Part shown: positions 51,578-60,839 of the stretch, piece after piece
Position numbering within the stretch: the stretch's first letter is position 1
How the letters are laid out: every line of letters starts with the position of its first letter
DNA from: GCA-002727615 sp964442655
GTDB taxonomy: Bacteria > Pseudomonadota > Alphaproteobacteria > TMED109
Length of the DNA stretch: 64,000 bases
Reading direction: 5' to 3'
NCBI GenBank assembly: GCA_964442655.1
Contig: CAYTZM010000009.1
Span: forward strand, 1 to 64,000
Notes under the pieces: generated by a model
Databases searched by the model: none
Told to the model about the DNA's origin: nothing
Seen by the model: the letters and a program-made list of their open reading frames with translations, nothing else
Made by a program: the position numbers and the translations under genes

Positions 51578-52672
51578 CTATATATTTTCATTTAAAAACT
51601 TTATTAAACTTTCTTCTTTAACTGTATCACATATAAATGCTTTACCTACACCTTTTACTAAAATAAAGGTGATAATATTATTTATAGTTTTTTTGTCTAA
51701 TTTCATAGCTAAGACTATTTTATTAGTTTGTGTATTATTTTTTAATAAATATTTAATGTTTGTAGGTAATTTTAATTGATCATAATGTTTAGTGACTCTA
51801 TTTAAATCGTTTTTATGACAAAATTTTAGTTGAGTAGAGAGTTTAAAAGCTAATAACATACCTACAGCTACAGCTTCTCCATGAGAAAAATTTTTGTAAT
51901 TTGAAACTCTTTCAAATGCATGAGCAAATGTATGTCCAAAATTTAGAAGGGCTCTTTGTCCTATATCTTTTTCATCTTTTTTGACTATTTTTACTTTAGC
52001 CTTAACACATTTGTTAATAGAGAACTCCAATTTTTCAAAATTTTTTTTAAGAACTAAATTACCATTTTTTTCTAGCCAAGAAAAAAAACTTTTATCTTTT
52101 ATAAAACCATATTTTATCATTTCAGCGTATCCAGATATCATTTGTTTTTTAGGTAAGGTTTTTAAGGTTCTAGTATCAATTAGTACAAGTTTTGGTTGAT
52201 AAAAAGAGCCTATAAGATTTTTCCCATATTTATTATTTATTGCTGTTTTTCCTCCTACGGATGAATCTATTTGAGATAATAATGTAGTAGGAATTTGAAC
52301 GTAATCTACTCCTCTCATAATTGTAGAGGCGGCAAATCCAGTTAAATCTCCAATAACACCTCCTCCAAATGCATATAAAATTGTACTTCGGTCTATTTTT
52401 AAATTAAATAAACTATTATATAGTTTTTCTAATCTTTCTATAGATTTACTTTTCTCGCCTGATGGGATAGCTATACAAGGTGTATCTTTTCCTAATTTTT
52501 TTATTAATAATTTTAAAAGGACATTACTATTGAGGTTTTTATCATAAATTATTATTTTTTTTCTTTTTTGGAAATGATGTTTATGAAAATAATTTACTTT
52601 ATTTAAAGTGTTATTTCCAATGATAATTTTATATTTATTATTTTTTAAATTAACGTTAACAATTTTGGTCAT
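51578..52672 (-). CDS. aroB: 3-dehydroquinate synthase
   Basis: AroB (364 residues) makes 3-dehydroquinate from DAHP, step two of the shikimate pathway, with NAD and zinc. The NAD-binding IPSGEKSKS, GGGVIGDLTGFAAS, the substrate region RGVDYVQIPTTLLSQIDSSV, GGKTAIN, and the zinc ligands in NFGHTFAHAFE and FSHGEAVAVGM are present. aroK is seven bases upstream, so two shikimate steps are co-expressed. Confidence 0.96.
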   Translation of the reverse strand: MTKIVNVNLKNNKYKIIIGNNTLNKVNYFHKHHFQKRKKIIIYDKNLNSNVLLKLLIKKLGKDTPCIAIPSGEKSKSIERLEKLYNSLFNLKIDRSTILYAFGGGVIGDLTGFAASTIMRGVDYVQIPTTLLSQIDSSVGGKTAINNKYGKNLIGSFYQPKLVLIDTRTLKTLPKKQMISGYAEMIKYGFIKDKSFFSWLEKNGNLVLKKNFEKLEFSINKCVKAKVKIVKKDEKDIGQRALLNFGHTFAHAFERVSNYKNFSHGEAVAVGMLLAFKLSTQLKFCHKNDLNRVTKHYDQLKLPTNIKYLLKNNTQTNKIVLAMKLDKKTINNIITFILVKGVGKAFICDTVKEESLIKFLNENI

Positions 52673-52679
52673 TTTAAAC

Positions 52680-53255
52680 CTAAAGATATTCTTTTATAGC
52701 TATTATTATTTTATTACACATTTGTTGTTTTGATATATTCATTGATTCTATATGAATTTTTGCATTTGCATATATAGGGTTTCTAGTTTTAAGTAAATTA
52801 TTTATATAATCGTCTAAATTATTAACTTTTAACATAGGACGTTTTTTTATATTTTTTTTAACTCTTTTTTTTATAATTTTGGCATTTGCCTTAATCCAAA
52901 TAGATAAGCCTATTTTGTTAATTATTTCATAGTTATTTTTAAATGTAAATGCTCCACCACCAGTGGCTACTATTAGTTTAGAATTTTTTTTAATATTTTT
53001 TATTTCGTTTTGTTCTATTTTTCTAAACTTTTTTTCTCCATATAATTCAAATATGTCATTAATTTTGAGGTTATAATTTTTTTCTATATTTGTATCAATA
53101 TCATAAAATTCTCTATTAAGTGATGCTGCTAGAAGTTTTCCAATTGCAGTTTTACCTACGCCCATCATGCCTACTAAAATAATTGGAGTATTTATTAATT
53201 TAGAATTAATATATAGTTTTTCTTTTTTTAATTCTAGATTATTTTTTTTATACAT
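52680..53255 (-). CDS. aroK: Shikimate kinase
   Basis: AroK (191 residues) phosphorylates shikimate. The P-loop is LVGMMGVGKTAIGKLLA, DIDTNIEKNYNLKINDIF is the shikimate/Mg site, ATGGGAF the GGG loop and KRPMLKVNN the LID. The N-terminal 18 residues before the first strand are extra and Lys/Asn-rich; a later start cannot be excluded. First gene of the aroK-aroB-CorC run. Confidence 0.95.
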   Translation of the reverse strand: MYKKNNLELKKEKLYINSKLINTPIILVGMMGVGKTAIGKLLAASLNREFYDIDTNIEKNYNLKINDIFELYGEKKFRKIEQNEIKNIKKNSKLIVATGGGAFTFKNNYEIINKIGLSIWIKANAKIIKKRVKKNIKKRPMLKVNNLDDYINNLLKTRNPIYANAKIHIESMNISKQQMCNKIIIAIKEYL

Positions 53256-53379
53256 ATTGAGTTTATACCATATAGCTACTATTATATTAAATATATTCTA
53301 GACATATGATAATCAAAAATTTAAAATTTTAACAATATCAATCTTTATTAAAATGGTTATCTTAGGAAAAAGGTTTTAA

Positions 53380-53514
53380 ATGGCTAAATTTATCAAAGTA
53401 TTTTTATTAATATTTTTTATTTTTATTCTATCTGGTATAGGTATTTTTATGTACAAGGGTGTCCCTATTACATCATATACTGTAGAAAAGGTATTAGAGA
53501 ATGATACTCTATAA
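53380..53514 (+). CDS. Tiny single-pass membrane protein
   Basis: A 44-residue frame starting with ATG behind AGGAAAAAGG. It has a lysine-flanked hydrophobic helix (about residues 8-24) and a short outside tail ending YTVEKVLENDTL. Its stop overlaps the start of the next gene by 14 bases, which suggests translational coupling. Small membrane proteins with a VEKVI-type tail are remembered at this position in other Alphaproteobacteria, before the large exported protein and xerD. The family link rests on position and the short VEKV motif. Confidence 0.6.
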   Translation: MAKFIKVFLLIFFIFILSGIGIFMYKGVPITSYTVEKVLENDTL

Positions 53515-55342
53515 TATATCACATTTTATATTTAGAATTATTTTGTTTGTGATATTGTTTATGAATGCAGCATATACACAAGACGAAAGTGTTATTGATC
53601 AATCTCAACCCCAAAATTTAGTACCTGAAGTAGAAGATGGCATAGATATAAGCAATGAGGATAATAACGTTGTAAAATCAATAGATGATAGTAAATCTAT
53701 AGAAGTTACAGTAACAGAATTACCTAAATTAAGTCCTAGCTGGATAGGGGTTTTGTCTGATCAGGATAATGGTTTAGGGTGGAATATGTGGGAAGGTACT
53801 GATGCAAATTTTGTTAATATGCTATTAGAGCTTTTACCAGTTGATGCTCCTTCTCCTGCAATGAGAAGTTTAGCTAAAAGATTATTATTAACAAATGCAG
53901 CAATACCAAATGAAGAAAAAGAAGAAGGGTTAATAGCTATAAGTCCTAATGGAGAACCTATAAAAACTAATTTCACTGATAATACATTTTTATCTATTAG
54001 GTTTGCTAAGCTAGCTAGTTTGGGAGAAAAAGTAGATTTATTTAAATTATATAATCAGGTTCCCCCTGACAAAATGGTTGATTCTTTAGCAAAAGGAGCG
54101 ATGTATGCTAGACTTATATCAGGAGATACAAATAAAGCATGTGATGAAATAATAGGAATCTCAAAAAGAACTAATGATATTAGTTGGAAAAAAGGTCTCA
54201 TAGTTTGTCATTTGATTCTAGGAAAAAGGGAAGATGCTCTATTAAATTTAGAGTTGTTTTTAGCAGAATTAGATGATGATAAATTTTCAAGATTAATTTA
54301 CTCAATAGCGGATGGTTATACTATTGAAAAATTTGATAAAGGTAATATATACTATAAAATTTTGATTTCACTTATGCCTGGAGAGCAACTTGATAAACAA
54401 CGTTTGAATTTAGAACCTTCTGGATTAAAAGTAGTTGCAGAAAATAATTTATTAACATTAAAAGTACGTATTTTATCTGCAGAAAAAGCAGTATCAGCCG
54501 GGGTATTAGATAGTAATTATCTAGGAAAATTAGCTGTGAAATTTAATTTTGATAATACAATTTTTGCAAGAGCGGCATCTGAAAGTAAGAATATGGAAGG
54601 TTATAAGGCTAGAGCTTTATTGTTGATTGCATCAGGTTCAACGACATCAATTATTGAGAGGGCAAGAGTTTTAGGTCTTTTATGGGATAACGCAGAAAAG
54701 GAAGGCTTATATTCTGCATATGCTGCAGCTAGTTTACCAATATTAAGTACTATTAGACCTAGACCAGATTTATTATGGTTTGCATCTTCTGCAGCTAAGG
54801 CTTCTATATCATCTGGAGATTATTCGCTTGCATCAGAATGGTTAGCATTATTAGGCAAATCTATTGATTTAGATTTTGAGGCTTCAGGAAGTTTACTTAG
54901 GCTTCTTCCATTAATAGCTATAGCTGGTCAAGAATTGCCAAAACCATTTAGTAATGAACAGGCTACAGATGTATGGTCTGGTTTGTCTGATTCATATACT
55001 AGAATAGAGAAAGAAAAAATAGCTAGTAGATTATTAGTGATACTTAATGCAATGGGAATTGAAATTAAAAGTGGTACATGGAAAGAGGTTATAAGTCCTA
55101 ATAATATATTAGTTTCTGAAAATATTCCATCTACTGCTTTCCGATATCAATTACATAATGCTGCTCAAAATAATAGAAAAGGAGAAGTGGTTGCTATAAG
55201 TTTAGTTATGTTAGGGCAAGATGGACCTAGTAAAGCAGGTTTAGTTGCTTTAAATGCTGTAATCAGGGCTCTTCGTAGTGTAGGTCTTGATCAAGATGCT
55301 CGAGCTATAGCTGTAGAGGCGGCAATTTCTTCTGTAAATTAA
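53501..55342 (+). CDS. Large exported alpha-helical protein of unknown function
   Basis: Protein of 613 residues with a signal peptide (IILFVILFMNAAYTQ, cleavage near 26), an acidic low-complexity segment (about 27-70), then a long helical part rich in Ala, Leu and Ser. Segments such as SPAMRSLAKRLLL, ALLNLELFLAELDDDKF and WFASSAAKASISSGDYSLASEWL look like helical TPR-type repeats. Conserved position before xerD in Alphaproteobacteria suggests an envelope or division-related task, but none is known. Its codon use and position next to the tiny membrane gene argue that both act together in the periplasm. Confidence 0.78.
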   Translation: MILYNISHFIFRIILFVILFMNAAYTQDESVIDQSQPQNLVPEVEDGIDISNEDNNVVKSIDDSKSIEVTVTELPKLSPSWIGVLSDQDNGLGWNMWEGTDANFVNMLLELLPVDAPSPAMRSLAKRLLLTNAAIPNEEKEEGLIAISPNGEPIKTNFTDNTFLSIRFAKLASLGEKVDLFKLYNQVPPDKMVDSLAKGAMYARLISGDTNKACDEIIGISKRTNDISWKKGLIVCHLILGKREDALLNLELFLAELDDDKFSRLIYSIADGYTIEKFDKGNIYYKILISLMPGEQLDKQRLNLEPSGLKVVAENNLLTLKVRILSAEKAVSAGVLDSNYLGKLAVKFNFDNTIFARAASESKNMEGYKARALLLIASGSTTSIIERARVLGLLWDNAEKEGLYSAYAAASLPILSTIRPRPDLLWFASSAAKASISSGDYSLASEWLALLGKSIDLDFEASGSLLRLLPLIAIAGQELPKPFSNEQATDVWSGLSDSYTRIEKEKIASRLLVILNAMGIEIKSGTWKEVISPNNILVSENIPSTAFRYQLHNAAQNNRKGEVVAISLVMLGQDGPSKAGLVALNAVIRALRSVGLDQDARAIAVEAAISSVN

Positions 55343-55346
55343 CAAA

Positions 55347-56261
55347 ATGCAAAATGATTTTAATTTTATTACTTTATTTGAAGAGATGTTGTTGTCTGAA
55401 AAGTTATCTTCTATTAATACTAGAAGAGCTTATAAGAAAGATATAGAATTATTTATTGAGTTTATTCATGATAGATTTAAAATTTCAATTTTGGATGTTT
55501 CTACAATTCATATTAGTAAGTGGTTAGTTTCTTTACAGGTCAATAATTTATCACGAAGTAGTCATTCTAGAAAAATGTCTTCAATAAAAGTATTTTATAA
55601 GTTTCTAGTCTCAGATAGTTATATAAAGATTAATCCTGCTGAAGATATTAATTCTAATAGGAAGCAATTAATTTTGCCTAAAGTGTTATCTGAAGAAGAA
55701 GTTTTGGAATTACTTAAATCAATATATCCTTTAAAAACCCCTCATGATTATAGATTATTAGCATTAGTTGAATTAATATATTCTTCGGGTTTAAGAGTTC
55801 AGGAACTCGTTAGTTTGCAGTTAAAAAATATAAATTTTAATAATTTATCACTTTTTGTTAAAGGAAAAGGTGATAAGGAAAGAATTGTTCCAGTTGGAAA
55901 TAATGCAATTAAAGCAGTAAATGAATATCTAAATTATAGAAGTTTCTTTATTAAGAATAATAAAACTTCTATTTGGTTATTTCCTTCAAGTAGTATTAAG
56001 GGGCACTTAACGGCACGTCGTTTTTCTCAATTACTTAAGATTTTATCAGTTAAAGCAGGTCTAAATTATTCTACAATATCTCCTCATATCTTAAGACATT
56101 CTTTTGCTACACATATGCTTTCGGGTGGAGTTGACTTAAGAATTTTACAAGAAATGTTGGGACATTCTGATATTTCTACCGTGCAAATTTATACACATGT
56201 GGTAGATGATGCTAAAAAGAGAGCATTGAAGGTTCATCCTTTACAAAATAAAATTTTATAA
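55347..56261 (+). CDS. xerD: Tyrosine recombinase XerD-like
   Basis: Site-specific recombinase (304 residues) that resolves chromosome dimers at dif with its partner. The N-terminal SAM-like DNA-binding domain precedes the catalytic domain. Catalytic residues are visible: Arg in YSSGLRVQELVSL (about 150), Lys in KGKGDKERIVP, His and Arg in HILRHSFATHML (about 247-250), His in GHSDISTVQ and Tyr in IYTHV (about 282). It follows the exported-protein gene by four bases. XerD is preferred over XerC from its place beside aroB/aroK and accA. Confidence 0.9.
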   Translation: MQNDFNFITLFEEMLLSEKLSSINTRRAYKKDIELFIEFIHDRFKISILDVSTIHISKWLVSLQVNNLSRSSHSRKMSSIKVFYKFLVSDSYIKINPAEDINSNRKQLILPKVLSEEEVLELLKSIYPLKTPHDYRLLALVELIYSSGLRVQELVSLQLKNINFNNLSLFVKGKGDKERIVPVGNNAIKAVNEYLNYRSFFIKNNKTSIWLFPSSSIKGHLTARRFSQLLKILSVKAGLNYSTISPHILRHSFATHMLSGGVDLRILQEMLGHSDISTVQIYTHVVDDAKKRALKVHPLQNKIL

Positions 56262-56277
56262 TTTTTTATATTAAATA

Positions 56278-56305
56278 TTGACATTGGCTGATACAATTAT
56301 ATTAA
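56278..56305 (+). promoter_or_regulatory. Likely accA promoter
   Basis: A consensus -35 TTGACA (56278-56283), a 16-base spacer, and TATTAA (56300-56305), 36 bases before the accA ATG in an 80-base gap. Confidence 0.5.
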
Positions 56306-56341
56306 AAAGTATTATAATTATATAAAGGCTAATATATATAT

Positions 56342-57283
56342 ATGCATTTTTTAGATTTTGAAAAGCCAATAGCAGATTTAGAAGCTAAGATTAAAGAGCT
56401 TTCTCTTTTAGCACCAAGTAAAATACTTGATAATAAGGAAATTTTTTCTTTAAAAAAGGAAGTGGATAGTTTACTAGAAAAAACTTATAATAAGTTGACT
56501 CCGTGGCAGATTACTCAAGTTGCTCGACATCCAGAAAGGCCACATTCATGTGATTATATTGAAGAATTGATTGATAATTTTCAAATTTTGTCTGGTGATA
56601 GAACATATGGTGAAGATAAGGCAATTATTGCGGGAATAGGTTCTCTAGAGAATCATTCAGTTATGGTTATAGGCCAAGAAAAAGGTTCAGATACAGAATC
56701 TAGAGTAATTCATAATTTTGGTATGGCAAGTCCTGAAGGTTATAGAAAAGTTGCAAGATTATTTAAATTAGCAGATAAGTTTAAGTTGCCCATAATTACT
56801 TTGGTTGATACAGCGGGTGCTTATCCAGGTGTTGGGGCAGAAGAAAGAGGACAGGCTGAAGCAATAGCAAAATGTATAGCAACATCATTAGAAATAAAGG
56901 TTCCAATAATTTCTGTTATTATAGGAGAAGGTGGATCAGGTGGTGCAGTAGCTTTAGCTACTGGCAATAGAATTTTAATGTTACAAAATTCTATATATTC
57001 TGTCATTTCTCCGGAAGGATGTGCTTCTATACTATGGAGAGACGATAATAAAGCTAAATTAGCAGCTGATGCACTTTCTATTACTGCTGAAATGTTAAAA
57101 AATAGAAATATTATAGATAGTATCATAGAAGAACCTTTAGGTGGCGCTCATAGAGATCATAAGTTAACTATTAAAAATGTTAAAATATCTATTATAAAAT
57201 CTTTAGAAGAATTAATTAATACTGATCCTAAAAATATTTTAGATATGAAAAAAGAAAAATTTTTAGGTTTTGGTCGTTTATAA
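56342..57283 (+). CDS. accA: Acetyl-CoA carboxylase carboxyltransferase subunit alpha
   Basis: AccA (313 residues) forms the carboxyltransferase with AccD and starts fatty-acid synthesis. FLDFEKPIADLEAKI, then TPWQITQVARHPERPHSCDY, and the oxyanion/biotin region LVDTAGAYPGVGAEERGQAEAI with GEGGSGGAVALA and YSVISPEGCASILWRD are fully typical. The lone TATA-rich gap upstream holds its promoter. No AccD gene is in the window. Confidence 0.97.
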   Translation: MHFLDFEKPIADLEAKIKELSLLAPSKILDNKEIFSLKKEVDSLLEKTYNKLTPWQITQVARHPERPHSCDYIEELIDNFQILSGDRTYGEDKAIIAGIGSLENHSVMVIGQEKGSDTESRVIHNFGMASPEGYRKVARLFKLADKFKLPIITLVDTAGAYPGVGAEERGQAEAIAKCIATSLEIKVPIISVIIGEGGSGGAVALATGNRILMLQNSIYSVISPEGCASILWRDDNKAKLAADALSITAEMLKNRNIIDSIIEEPLGGAHRDHKLTIKNVKISIIKSLEELINTDPKNILDMKKEKFLGFGRL

Positions 57284-57297
57284 ATTCTTTTTAAGCT

Positions 57298-58455
57298 TTG
57301 GAAATTTCTTTGTTTGTAATCTTGCTTGTTGTTGCTATTGATTTAATTGGTTTTGGAATAATAATTCCTTTTCTACCATTTTATGCGGAATCATTTGGAG
57401 CCTCTCCTCAGAAAGTAACTATGTTAATGGTTATTTTTTCAATAATGCAATTTATATCTGCACCTTTTTGGGGAGCTTTAAGTGACAAGTATGGAAGAAA
57501 AATTATTATTACTTTTACTCTTTTAGGCTCTGTTTTTGCTTATTTATTACTCTCTTTAGCTACTAGTTTATTAGCATTGTTTTTAGCTAGAGCTTTTGCT
57601 GGATTCATGGCTGGAAATATTTCTACAGCTCAAGCTTATATAGCTGATATAACTTCAAAAGAAAATAGGACTAAAGCAATGGGTTTATTTGGAGCAGCTT
57701 TTGGGATTGGTTTTATTTTAGGACCAGCAATAGGTGGAATTTTAGCAGGGTCTGATCCACAGAATCCAAACACTTTTTATCCACCTTTAGTAGCTGCTAT
57801 TTTATCTTTAATAGCTTTATTTTTATCTTTCTTTTTTTTAAAAGATAAAATAAATAAGAAAATAAAAATAGAAGATAATAGGTTAGTAAGTTTATTTAAC
57901 TCTTTAAAAATACCATCTTTAAGAGAATTAGTATTACTTTCTTTTATAGTAACAGTTGTGTTTGCTATGATGGAGTCTACTTTTTCTTTATGGTCAGAGC
58001 GCACTTTTAGGTGGGGAGCTGAACAAAATGGATATATTTTTGCATTTACTGGTCTTTGTGGGGCAATAGTTCAAGGTTTAATGGTAGGTGTTTTGGTAAA
58101 ATATTTATCTGAAAGTTTATTATGTAGAGCAGGAATATTTATTTTAAGTTTAGGAATGTTAGGGATTGCAGTATCTAGTAATATTTATCAGGCATATTTT
58201 TCTATGGCTCTAATTGCCATTGGGTTAGGTTTGTTTTTGCCCACTATTGCAAGTTTAATAGTTAGTTCGGTTTCAGTAGAAAGACGAGGATGGGTATTAG
58301 GGGTTAATCAGTCAGTATCTGCTTTATCTAGAATACTAGGTCCGGCGATAGCAGGAATTTTATTTGAATTTATAGGAAAGGATAGTCCATATATTTTTGG
58401 ATTTATAATTTTATTAGTGACAATACTTTTTTATAAAAAAATATTTATTAAATAA
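57298..58455 (+). CDS. MFS exporter, TetA/TCR-like
   Basis: Twelve-helix major facilitator protein (385 residues), started at a TTG. Motif A after helix 2 is WGALSDKYGRKIIITFT. Motif C is in GFILGPAIGG, characteristic of drug:H+ antiporters, and VNQSVSALSRILGPAIAGILFE is as in the TetA/TCR family. It likely exports a drug-like or metabolite substrate; specificity cannot be read from sequence. It follows accA by 14 bases and could be co-transcribed. Confidence 0.87.
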   Translation: MEISLFVILLVVAIDLIGFGIIIPFLPFYAESFGASPQKVTMLMVIFSIMQFISAPFWGALSDKYGRKIIITFTLLGSVFAYLLLSLATSLLALFLARAFAGFMAGNISTAQAYIADITSKENRTKAMGLFGAAFGIGFILGPAIGGILAGSDPQNPNTFYPPLVAAILSLIALFLSFFFLKDKINKKIKIEDNRLVSLFNSLKIPSLRELVLLSFIVTVVFAMMESTFSLWSERTFRWGAEQNGYIFAFTGLCGAIVQGLMVGVLVKYLSESLLCRAGIFILSLGMLGIAVSSNIYQAYFSMALIAIGLGLFLPTIASLIVSSVSVERRGWVLGVNQSVSALSRILGPAIAGILFEFIGKDSPYIFGFIILLVTILFYKKIFIK

Positions 58456-58465
58456 TTTATTTTAT

Positions 58466-58870
58466 TTAAATGGTTCCTTTTTTAATTAGTATTTTAGTAG
58501 CTTCTTTTTCAGGTTGAGCAATGTTTTCTTTATTAAGAATTTGTTTAGGAGTTAGATAATCAATAGTTATATTTTCATTCTCAGGAACTTTGGGGGTTCC
58601 AGTAGTTTCAACATAAAAATAAATGGGTGTATATAATTTGTTATTCCATGGCGATAATAATGTCCCAGGAGAATGGATAAGAAATTTTATATTGCTATTC
58701 AGACTAAGTTCTTCAGCTATTTCTCTTTTTAATGCATCTTCAGGCTTTTCATCATATTTTACGCCACCACCAGGAAACTTAGTTGCATGGTAGTTATTTA
58801 TTATTTCATTACAGACTAATATTTTTTTGTTAAATATTATTATCCCATAAGCTCTAGTATTTATTGTCAT
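58466..58870 (-). CDS. Nudix hydrolase
   Basis: Nudix protein (134 residues). It starts TRAYGIIIFNKKILVCNE, has FPGGGVKYDEKPEDALKREI and AEELSLNS as Nudix box, and FYVETTGTPKVPENENI later. Substrate unknown; the GGGVKYDE form differs from RppH and MutT, so this is a separate subfamily. It lies five bases after prpE on the same strand. Confidence 0.85.
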   Translation of the reverse strand: MTINTRAYGIIIFNKKILVCNEIINNYHATKFPGGGVKYDEKPEDALKREIAEELSLNSNIKFLIHSPGTLLSPWNNKLYTPIYFYVETTGTPKVPENENITIDYLTPKQILNKENIAQPEKEATKILIKKGTI

Positions 58871-58875
58871 AATTT

Positions 58876-60759
58876 TTATGATATAGCTTTTTTAATTTCA
58901 TCTAAAATTAAAGGATCATCTATTGTGGCCGGTATTTTATAAGGTTTATTATCAACAATTGACGCAATTGTGCTACGTAGGATTTTTCCTGATCGTGTTT
59001 TAGGAAGCCTTTTTATAATCATAACTTTTTTAAATGAAGCAACAGGACCAATTTCATCTCTTATCATTTTTATAGTTTCTTCTATAATAATTTTGTTATT
59101 TTTTATTGAATCTGAATTTAGAACTATAAAACCCATAGGAATTTGTCCTTTTAATTCATCTTCAATACCTACTACTGCGCATTCTGCTATATTGTTATGT
59201 TTAGATAATACTTCTTCCATAGCGCCAGTTGAAAGCCTGTGTCCTGCACAATTTATTATATCGTCTGTGCGTGACATAACCCATATATATCCATCATCAT
59301 CTATGTATCCAGCATCAGCACTGGAATACCAACCTTGAAATTCATTTAGGTATGCTTGATTATATCTTTTTTTATCTTGCCAAAGAGTAGAGCTGCAACT
59401 AGGAGGTAAAGGGAGTTTTATTGCTAATGATCCTATTTCTCCATTTTTCCTTATACTTCCATTTTTATCTAAACATTGAACATTAAATCCAGGTGATGGC
59501 TTACCTGTTGATCCAGGTTTAATTTTAAAAGTTCCTAGACCAGAAAAATTTCCAGCTATTGCCCACCCAGTTTCTGTTTGCCACCAATGATCAATTATAG
59601 GAACATTTAAATGCGTTTGAGCCCACTCAATAGTGGATGGGTCTGCTCGTTCTCCAGCTAAAAACTGGGTTTTAAAATTTTTTAAATTATATTTTTTAAT
59701 TTCTTTTCCTTCAGGGTCTTCTCTTTTTATTGCTCTAAGTGCTGTAGGAGCAGTAAACATTGCAGTTACATTATGTTCACTGATAACCCTCCAAAAAACA
59801 CCTGCATCTGGACTTCCTACAGGTTTTCCTTCAAATAATACGGTCGTACATCCTTTTAATAGGGGTCCATATACGATATATGAATGTCCTACAACCCAAC
59901 CAATATCTGATGCTGCCCAAAAAACATCATTAGAATTAATTCCATATATCATTTCCATACTATTTTTTAATGCAACGGCATGGCCTCCATTTTCTCTCAC
60001 CATTCCTTTGGGGTCTCCAGTAGTTCCTGAAGTATATAGAATATATAAAGGATCTTGTGATTTTATAGTTGTGGGTGGAGCAGGGTCAGCATTTTGTATG
60101 AGAACATCTAAATCAAAGTCACGTCCATTTATTAAGTTTGCTTTTTTGATATCTCTTTGAAAAATAAAACAGCTATTAACTTTATGAGTAGATAAATTTA
60201 TAGCTTCATCCAGCATGGGCTTATATTCAATAATTTTTCCAGGTTCTATTCCGCATGATCCTGCAATAATAACTTTAGGTTTTGAGTCATTTATCCTTGT
60301 AGCTAATTCGTTAGGAGCAAAACCTCCAAAAACTACTACATGTATAGCGCCTAGCCTTGCACAGGCAAGCATTGAGGCTACAGCTTCTGGAACCATTGGC
60401 ATATAAATTAATACTCTATCACCTTTTTGAACATTGTGCTCTTTTAAGGCTCCTGCAATTCTTGCAGTTTTATTCAATAGATCATTGTATGTGTAAAATT
60501 TTTTTTGATTAGTAACAGGGCTATCATAAATAAGTGCTATCTTATTCCCTTTGCCATTATTTATGTGAAAATCTAAACAATTATAACAGGTATTTAATTC
60601 CCCATCTGGAAACCAAGTCCAATCATTTTCATTTTCTTTTTTTATTATGGAAGACCATTTTTTATTCCATAGTATATTGCTTGCTTTTTTCTCCCAATAT
60701 TTCTCCGGACTATTTTCCCATTCTTTATATTCGTCTTCATAAGACATGCGTGTTTCCAT
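58876..60759 (-). CDS. prpE: Propionyl-CoA synthetase
   Basis: AMP-forming acyl-CoA synthetase (627 residues) of the PrpE type. The P-loop is LYTSGTTGDPKGMVRENGGH, of which VRENGGHAVAL is specific to PrpE rather than Acs. YEDEYKEWENSPEKYW opens the protein, WWQTETGWAIAGN gives the acyl/AMP site, and TRSGKILRST carries the catalytic lysine. It activates propionate; together with methylmalonyl-CoA mutase in this window it suggests use of propionate by the methylmalonyl route, provided propionyl-CoA carboxylase and an epimerase are elsewhere. An in-frame start at the fifth codon (MSYEDEY) is possible. Confidence 0.93.
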   Translation of the reverse strand: METRMSYEDEYKEWENSPEKYWEKKASNILWNKKWSSIIKKENENDWTWFPDGELNTCYNCLDFHINNGKGNKIALIYDSPVTNQKKFYTYNDLLNKTARIAGALKEHNVQKGDRVLIYMPMVPEAVASMLACARLGAIHVVVFGGFAPNELATRINDSKPKVIIAGSCGIEPGKIIEYKPMLDEAINLSTHKVNSCFIFQRDIKKANLINGRDFDLDVLIQNADPAPPTTIKSQDPLYILYTSGTTGDPKGMVRENGGHAVALKNSMEMIYGINSNDVFWAASDIGWVVGHSYIVYGPLLKGCTTVLFEGKPVGSPDAGVFWRVISEHNVTAMFTAPTALRAIKREDPEGKEIKKYNLKNFKTQFLAGERADPSTIEWAQTHLNVPIIDHWWQTETGWAIAGNFSGLGTFKIKPGSTGKPSPGFNVQCLDKNGSIRKNGEIGSLAIKLPLPPSCSSTLWQDKKRYNQAYLNEFQGWYSSADAGYIDDDGYIWVMSRTDDIINCAGHRLSTGAMEEVLSKHNNIAECAVVGIEDELKGQIPMGFIVLNSDSIKNNKIIIEETIKMIRDEIGPVASFKKVMIIKRLPKTRSGKILRSTIASIVDNKPYKIPATIDDPLILDEIKKAIS

Positions 60760-60786
60760 AAATATATTTGTTTAAAAGTATAACAT

Positions 60787-60826
60787 AAAAAAAAGACGTT
60801 AATCATTTAGATCAACGTCTTTTTTT
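60787..60826. terminator. Bidirectional-looking intrinsic terminator
   Basis: AAAGACGTT (left arm, ending 60800) and AACGTCTTT (right arm, from 60814) form a perfect stem, flanked by A-run and T-run, with a 13-base loop. On the minus strand it ends transcription after the Bax-inhibitor-like gene; the symmetric A/T flanks could also stop plus-strand transcription. It isolates prpE from the upstream gene on the same strand. Confidence 0.85.
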
Positions 60827-60839
60827 AACTAGAAAATTT

